Shown: positions 7,472 to 11,886 of the stretch, piece after piece
How positions within the stretch are numbered: position 1 is the first letter of the stretch
How the letters are laid out: the number at the start of each line of letters is the position of its first letter
Source: Oceanospirillales bacterium
Lineage (GTDB): Bacteria > Pseudomonadota > Gammaproteobacteria > Xanthomonadales > SZUA-36
Reading direction: 5' to 3'
Assembly: GCA_003232965.1 (NCBI GenBank)
Contig: QIKG01000154.1
Location: forward strand, 1 to 11,886
DNA: 11,886 bases
Made by a program: the position numbers and the translations under genes
Notes under the pieces: model-generated
What the model was told of the DNA's origin: nothing
The model's input: only the letters and a program-made list of their open reading frames with translations
Databases searched by the model: none

Positions 7472-10057
7472 CTAATTACGCCGGTCTTTACTTTCGGGTT
7501 TTTCGTCTTTGCGGCTCTCAATTGCTTGGCTGAAGAATAAAGCATTGGCATATAATTTCTCTGTACCAAGCCAGATAGCCCGGAAATTGACATCACTGTT
7601 TATCAAAACTATTTTGCCTTTACCTAGTCGATGCAGAGCTATAACGGGCGTATCTTGCAACTTTTCAAGTTGTTCTTTGTAGCCATAACCGGTAACCAGA
7701 AGTTCTTTCCTGGCAAATACCAAGGGTGTATCGTAAGACACAGGCGGTGCGAGAAGCGGTTCTTTGGCATTGTAAAACACCGGAATATTAGCGCGGTTAT
7801 AACCAAATGCGAGTGGGTGGGTCAGGTCAGCTTCCGCGCGAAGCACCGCACCGGAAATCTTGCGCTTGCCTGATTCTTGCTCATAATCTTGATAAGCACG
7901 CCGAGCATGGAGAGTGCTCTTATCTGTAGCTTCGCTATTTTCATTTGTTTTGGTATCTGCAAAAATAATGGTCTTTTCAAGCCATTTTGAGGCACCGTTT
8001 TTGGCGATAATTATACCGCCGGCCTTTACCCAAGACTCAAGAATGTTCGGGGTCTTCTCCCAGGCTCCATAACTACCATCGGCCAGTAACAAGTGCGTGT
8101 ACTGAGTTAAATCCACGCCTTTCAGCTTATCCAAGTCCAGCATGGTGAGTGGCACACCAAAACGATTATCCACAGCGTAGCGAACGGCCCCTGCATCGGT
8201 TGTGCGCACACCCTCGCCCAACAAGAGTGCAGGCTTAACCGCTTTTAGAACTTTCATATCGCGTGAACCCAGATCCGGGCCTGTGGGTGTTAAACCGCTG
8301 GTCAGACCGTAAACATTAACCCCCGGATGGGCTTTGAGAACCTCTGCCAGTTTTTTATGAGCTACTTTCACTCTTGGTTGCAGCACAATTGTGCCGGCAG
8401 AGAATTCGCGAATATTACCCTCCTGTGTGCTCGATGAAAACGGCTTAACCGAGAGTCTTGGGTACAGCTCTGCCGCCATCAAAGCTTGCAACAGGTGCGG
8501 GGCACGGAACTGATTCCATTCAAATGCATAAGCTACCGGTAATTCCTTGCTCCACGCTTTTGGCGTTATCACAGGTAAGCCAGTTAACGCTTTAGTGTCA
8601 ACACCGGCCAGATTTTTAAGCGGTGCATAGGGTAGACCTAGTGCGAGCGGCAAATTCCATGTGGAGACATCATAAAACACATTATCATCAAAGCTGGTAC
8701 GAGTCTCGAACAGGGATGTGATCAGCCCATATTGCGGGCTGTTGAGTTTTACTACCCATGCCTTGTTTTTCTGAAATGTTTGGTTCGCCGCACGAATATC
8801 TCGGGTTAATGGGTAAACAGGAATTTTGTGCAAGTTGAAAATATCAAGTAGCTTTCGCACCCGCATAGGGTCGTCGTCATCAGAGAATATATAAGCCTTG
8901 ACCGAATTTGCATGTGCCTTAGCAGCCTGCTCGGTCACATTCTTAAAGCGGTAACCTAAGATATCCTCGCGGACCGCGTCAGCGCCACGCAATAAAGACA
9001 ATGAAGTGGCCAATTGGTTGTCAACGGCATCTGAAAACCGGGTTTTCTCGCCACCAAGATTACGGAAATGGCCGCGCACTGAACTTTGTTCAAATAATAG
9101 GCCAATGCTACCAGTGGCATCGGGATAGGTTGAACCTTTACCGTAGTAAAAATCATCAAACCGTTCTTCTGTGTAATAAGGCTGTGATTTGGCATCAAGC
9201 GCCTCAGCATGAAATCTAGCCAACTCCAGAGTAAGGCTTTGGTTAGCTTTGCTGGTCAAAGGATGGGTACGCTTAGGATGGCCTGGCTGAAAAAAATAGC
9301 TCCTCTTATCGCCACCCATTTCATGGTAATCACCCAAAATATGCGGCCGCCATTTTTGATAAGCTTTGATGCGAGCGCGGGATTCTGGGTGGATAGTAAA
9401 TATCCAGTCCCGATTGAGGTCAAACCAGTAATGATTAGTACGCCCGGATGGCCAAGACTCATTATGGTCTCGGTTGGCGCTATCAAAGTTCTCAGACAAA
9501 CCTTTATGCTGGTTGGCCCAGACTGCAAATCGAGCCAGACCATCTGGATTTTGCACAGGCTCTATAATCACCACAGTATTTTGCAGAAACTGCTTTACCC
9601 AGCCTTCCTGAGACGCGGCCAAATAATAAGCCGTCAAGGGCGCGGCATTTGCTCCTGAAGCCTCATTTCCATGAACGCTATAGGCCAGATTTATGACCAA
9701 AATATCTGTTTCAGCAGACTTGGCATTTTGATGTTTTTCTAAAACTGCATCCAAATTAGCGATATTTTCAACTGAAGATATATACACATGGCTGATGGCC
9801 TTACGCTCATGTGAATACCCAATGGTTTCTATGGAAACCCGCGGACTCTTGGCCGCTAATACGACCATATATCCGGTTAAAGCATCGGGAGAAATATGCC
9901 AGTCACCAATCCCATAACCTAGATAATCCTCAGGCAGCGGGGTATCGGCAGAAAAAAACGTATCCTCTGGAAAATAGTCCTTTGTTGGCAAGGCATGCGC
10001 CTGAAAACTATACAAACACAAAAACAGAACCCAACTATACTGATTAAATTTCTTCAT
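7472..10057 (-). CDS. Secreted M14-family zinc carboxypeptidase with C-terminal GATase-like domain
   Basis: Predicted exported metallopeptidase of 861 residues. A signal peptide is clear: MKKFNQYSWV, a hydrophobic core to about residue 19, and likely cleavage after the AHA at 20-22. The peptidase domain covers about 50-360. The zinc site is HGNE (H129, E132) with a third ligand probably H245 in DYHEMGG (243-249). NPDG (170-173), FDLNRDW (212-218) and LLFEQSS (320-326, with E323 the probable catalytic glutamate) complete the M14 pattern. The C-terminal part, about 600-850, resembles a class I glutamine-amidotransferase fold (LLLADGSYGAW, then GKGKIVLINSDVNFRA near the end) without an obvious catalytic Cys-His pair, so it is probably structural or ligand-binding. 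A GGTGAGGAT ribosome site precedes the ATG. It probably trims peptides outside the cytoplasm for nutrition. It stands alone, converging on the azoreductase. Confidence 0.92.
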   Translation of the reverse strand: MKKFNQYSWVLFLCLYSFQAHALPTKDYFPEDTFFSADTPLPEDYLGYGIGDWHISPDALTGYMVVLAAKSPRVSIETIGYSHERKAISHVYISSVENIANLDAVLEKHQNAKSAETDILVINLAYSVHGNEASGANAAPLTAYYLAASQEGWVKQFLQNTVVIIEPVQNPDGLARFAVWANQHKGLSENFDSANRDHNESWPSGRTNHYWFDLNRDWIFTIHPESRARIKAYQKWRPHILGDYHEMGGDKRSYFFQPGHPKRTHPLTSKANQSLTLELARFHAEALDAKSQPYYTEERFDDFYYGKGSTYPDATGSIGLLFEQSSVRGHFRNLGGEKTRFSDAVDNQLATSLSLLRGADAVREDILGYRFKNVTEQAAKAHANSVKAYIFSDDDDPMRVRKLLDIFNLHKIPVYPLTRDIRAANQTFQKNKAWVVKLNSPQYGLITSLFETRTSFDDNVFYDVSTWNLPLALGLPYAPLKNLAGVDTKALTGLPVITPKAWSKELPVAYAFEWNQFRAPHLLQALMAAELYPRLSVKPFSSSTQEGNIREFSAGTIVLQPRVKVAHKKLAEVLKAHPGVNVYGLTSGLTPTGPDLGSRDMKVLKAVKPALLLGEGVRTTDAGAVRYAVDNRFGVPLTMLDLDKLKGVDLTQYTHLLLADGSYGAWEKTPNILESWVKAGGIIIAKNGASKWLEKTIIFADTKTNENSEATDKSTLHARRAYQDYEQESGKRKISGAVLRAEADLTHPLAFGYNRANIPVFYNAKEPLLAPPVSYDTPLVFARKELLVTGYGYKEQLEKLQDTPVIALHRLGKGKIVLINSDVNFRAIWLGTEKLYANALFFSQAIESRKDEKPESKDRRN

Positions 10058-10151
10058 ATCCTCACCAAAAACTAACGCGACCCGACCGGTTGCTAATGCT
10101 ACACAATCTATTTACAAAAATCTATTAGACGGAATGATTACAGTCTGAATA

Positions 10152-10170
10152 AGTTGAACAATTCACAACT
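10152..10170. repeat. Small inverted repeat upstream of the M14 peptidase
   Basis: AGTTG and CAACT form five-base arms separated by nine bases, roughly 95-115 bases before the peptidase start codon. It could be a regulator site or chance. No convincing -35/-10 pair was found in 10058-10249, and nothing else of note is visible there. Confidence 0.2.
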
Positions 10171-10249
10171 ACTAATAAACGCGATTATTACGATAAAACT
10201 TTTAAAAACTAAAACTAATGAGCCTTAACTTAAGGCTTGGTAGCGCATC

Positions 10250-11130
10250 CTAATTTCTAATTGAGTAAATTTTTTCTTTAATAAATTCAACATACAAGTG
10301 CTGCATTACCAGCTTAATCCGCTCTACTTTGCGTAATTCAGAGTGGGTGAGTATCCATAAATCGCTTGTCTTACCGGGCAAGAAATCAAATAGTCGAATG
10401 ATCTCTGGGCGACGCTGATCATCTGGCAAAAAAGCCAATCCTCGTCCCGCCTCAGCAAAACACGACATTGCCGTAATGTCATCACAACGGCTTACGATAG
10501 CTCTCCGTAGTGTTTTTCTAACCAGGCAAAGGCTGGTAATTTACGCATAGCGCCAGTTGCGCCTATTAATGGGTATTGCCCTACTTGATTTAGTTCCGAT
10601 GGGGCACCGAACTCATCCCGAAACTTGGCGCTGGTATATACGCCCCAACTTATCGTACTAATCGACCTCCCTACCAGGTGTTCTGGTGGTGAAGGTGTTG
10701 CCCTAACCGCAATATCTGCACGCCTATCATTCATATTAAACTCTAGGTTGCTCACCAACAATTCAAATCGAATATCCGGATAGGTCTTGTTAAAGTCGGT
10801 TAGATATCGGCTAAGAAAATGATAAGCGATATTATTTGGCGCGGTAATTTTAACCACGCCTCTAGGCTGAAAGTCCTTACCCACTATGCTGCGATCTAGG
10901 TCATCGAAGGCGTCCGCAATTTTTTCAGCACGCAGCAGTAATTCCTCGCCCATACTGGTGAGTCGGTACCCCTGTGGCAAGCGCTCAAACACCCGCCCAC
11001 CGAACGCTACCTCAAAAGCATTAAGGCGGCGGAAAACTGTCGAGTGATTAACCTCAAGCTGTCGCGCTGCACCCGCAAGCGTGCCAGTTTCTGCAATTGC
11101 CAGAAAAACTTTAAGAGCATTCCAGTCCAT
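10250..11130 (-). pseudogene. LysR-family regulator, split by a single-base frameshift
   Basis: Second LysR-type regulator, divergent from doxX. The first frame (11130-10492, 212 residues) carries the helix-turn-helix (AGAARQLEVNHSTVFRRLNAFE, about 19-40) and most of the effector domain up to FAWLEKHYGELS, then stops. The remainder (SRCDDITAMSCFAEAGRGLAFLPDD to the end at 10250) continues in another frame. Restoring one base near 10500, within GGAGAG/CTATCG, gives HYGEAIVSRCDD and a 293-residue protein, normal LysR length. The rest of both frames is undamaged, so the lesion is recent or is an assembly error. If real, the truncated product keeps its DNA-binding domain and could still bind, perhaps without inducer response. 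The start is supported by GAGG four bases before the ATG. The likely target is the facing doxX gene. Confidence 0.88.
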
Positions 11131-11143
11131 AAAACCTCACTTG

Positions 11144-11159
11144 TTTGCATTATTGCAAA
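11144..11159. promoter_or_regulatory. LysR-type operator palindrome (lysR/doxX intergenic)
   Basis: TTTGCATTATTGCAAA is a perfect inverted repeat with six-base arms and a four-base centre and fits the T-N11-A rule. Its centre, about 11151, lies about 66 bases upstream of the predicted doxX transcript start (near 11218) and 14 bases from the lysR start codon. This fits activation of doxX and autorepression of lysR by the LysR protein encoded here. A looser half-site, ATTTGC, recurs at 11164-11169. Confidence 0.6.
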
Positions 11160-11181
11160 TCTAATTTGCTTATTTTGCCAA

Positions 11182-11211
11182 TTTACAAACATATATGCAA
11201 TTAAATATACT
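11182..11211 (+). promoter_or_regulatory. Predicted doxX promoter
   Basis: A -35 TTTACA (11182-11187, five of six consensus bases) and a -10 TATACT (11206-11211, five of six) are separated by 18 bases. Transcription would start near 11218, leaving a leader of about 20 bases that holds the GGAG ribosome site seven bases before the doxX ATG. Confidence 0.6.
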
Positions 11212-11237
11212 GGTTTTTACTAAAACGGAGCAAACTC

Positions 11238-11640
11238 ATGAAAGATTTATTAAAGCCTGAAATAGGTGTATTTGTTTTTAGAATTTCATTCGGCGTTGTT
11301 TTACTGGCACATAGCCTGTATCTAAAAATGATGGTATTTGGGCTCGCAGGTACTGCTGGGTATTTCGAATCAATCGGCCTACCCGGGTTTCTAGCATATG
11401 TTGTTTTCGGTATAGAAACCGTTGCTGGAATTGCGTTAATACTTGGCTACAAAACCAGCCAGGCTCTTTGCCGGACTTACCATTCCAGTGCTACTGGGTG
11501 CAACTTGGGCGCATGCAGCCAACGGCTGGTTATTTAGCAATGCCAATGGCGGCTGGGAATATCCTTTATTGCTAACAATTTTGGCATTTGTGCTAATGAC
11601 TTTAGGTAACGGTAAGTTCGCAATCTCTAAAGATTCCTAA
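11238..11640 (+). pseudogene. DoxX-family membrane protein, interrupted by a single-base frameshift
   Basis: Small four-helix inner-membrane protein of the DoxX family; relatives are linked to redox and thiol-stress functions, with no settled reaction. The first frame gives residues 1-75 (MKDLLKPEIG to GYKTSQ) with helices at about 10-27 and 48-70. The second half (LFAGLTIPVLLGATWAHAANGWLF onwards, ending GKFAISKDS) is in the next frame. Removing one base near 11466, in GCTCTTTGCC, joins them as YKTSQAFAGLTIP and gives 133 residues, the normal family length. Both halves are well conserved in style, including the HAANGWLFSNANGGWEYP block, so the defect is recent or an assembly error. A GGAG ribosome site supports the ATG. 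It is divergent from a LysR gene that is also frameshifted. Confidence 0.88.
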
Positions 11641-11658
11641 ACGATAAAAATTTCTATA

Positions 11659-11683
11659 CTTTCTCCAGACAGTCTGGAGAAAG
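11659..11683. terminator. Strong inverted repeat between doxX and pirin, likely bidirectional terminator
   Basis: CTTTCTCCAGAC (11659-11670) and GTCTGGAGAAAG (11672-11683) are perfect 12-base arms around a single A. It lies 18 bases after the doxX stop and 21 bases from the pirin stop, between convergent genes. Following bases are only loosely T-rich on the plus strand; on the minus strand a TTTTT run lies eight bases past the stem. Placement favours a shared terminator. Confidence 0.7.
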
Positions 11684-11704
11684 CATTTACCAATCTGTTT
11701 CAAG

Positions 11705-11886
11705 TTAATCTACATAAGGCCCCCATTGTTTGATGGGCTCTCCATGTGGTTGACCATACGCTAACATAACATGGCTTTGTTTTTTAGCTTTTAGTGTAAT
11801 CTGCATCTCATTTTTAAAAAATGCACTTTCACCCGCCACATAGGAATGTCCATTGATATCGATTTGACCATCAACGACATAGATAA
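11705..11886 (-). CDS. Pirin-family (cupin) protein, C-terminal end only
   Basis: Only the last 59 residues are inside the window. YVVDGQIDINGHSYVAGESA matches the beta strands of the pirin C-terminal cupin domain. GQPHGEPIKQWGPYVD at the end matches the pirin motif usually written GEPI-x-Q-x-GPF. Pirins are metal-binding cupins; some act as quercetin dioxygenases and some as redox-responsive co-regulators. The frame ends directly after GPYVD, whereas most pirins continue with an MNT-type helix of about 20-30 residues, so this is a short-tailed variant or truncated. No continuation of the motif is visible in the same frame after the stop. It converges on doxX across a shared hairpin. Pirin and DoxX genes are often neighbours, which supports the call. 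Confidence 0.75.
   Translation of the reverse strand, partial: IYVVDGQIDINGHSYVAGESAFFKNEMQITLKAKKQSHVMLAYGQPHGEPIKQWGPYVD

Noticed and set aside
7390..7596. Minus-strand 68-codon frame overlapping the end of the M14 peptidase gene
   Set aside because: It overlaps the peptidase coding end in another frame, and the translation has no recognisable feature. The peptidase frame is family-like to its stop.
9209..9658. Plus-strand 149-codon frame inside the M14 peptidase gene
   Set aside because: It is antisense to the zinc-binding and NPDG region of the peptidase, whose frame is clearly coding. The antisense translation resembles no family.

Overview
The window looks like a piece of a gammaproteobacterial chromosome, probably a marine lineage near Cellvibrionales or Pseudomonadales. 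That placement is an inference from protein style and gene order; no database was searched. Its left half (about 1-5190) is core genome and its right half (about 5190-11886) is an accessory stretch.

The core part is the start of the dcw (division and cell wall) cluster, read on the minus strand: mraZ, rsmH (mraW), ftsL, ftsI, then murE, which runs off the left edge. The genes are packed tightly: 1-base stop/start overlaps at rsmH/ftsL and ftsL/ftsI, and an 11-base overlap at ftsI/murE. Upstream of mraZ there is a readable sigma70-like promoter followed by a 10-bp-periodic series of TGGGN-type boxes, the known kind of MraZ operator. Divergent from mraZ is rnpB, the RNase P RNA, whose closing P1 helix can be read directly and which fixes its ends at about 4849-5190.

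Beyond rnpB lies a stretch of about 460 bases with no secure gene. It is followed by a divergent lysR/azoreductase pair, visibly AT-rich in places, and a large secreted M14 metallocarboxypeptidase with a C-terminal glutamine-amidotransferase-like region. Next comes a second divergent pair, lysR and doxX, and at the right edge the C-terminal end of a pirin-family protein facing doxX across a strong palindromic hairpin. Azoreductase, DoxX and pirin are all linked to quinone, electrophile or redox chemistry, and two of them lie opposite their own LysR regulator, so this half reads as a redox-stress module.

Three points stand out. Both genes of the lysR/doxX pair carry a single-base frameshift, and correcting one base in each gives normal-length proteins of 293 and 133 residues. 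The azoreductase stops about 20 residues short of the usual length, at a TAG followed by nine more open codons. In both divergent pairs a LysR-type T-N11-A palindrome lies about 65 bp upstream of the predicted start of the target transcript, the classical position for LysR activation. No CRISPR array, insertion sequence, tRNA or clearly new system was seen.
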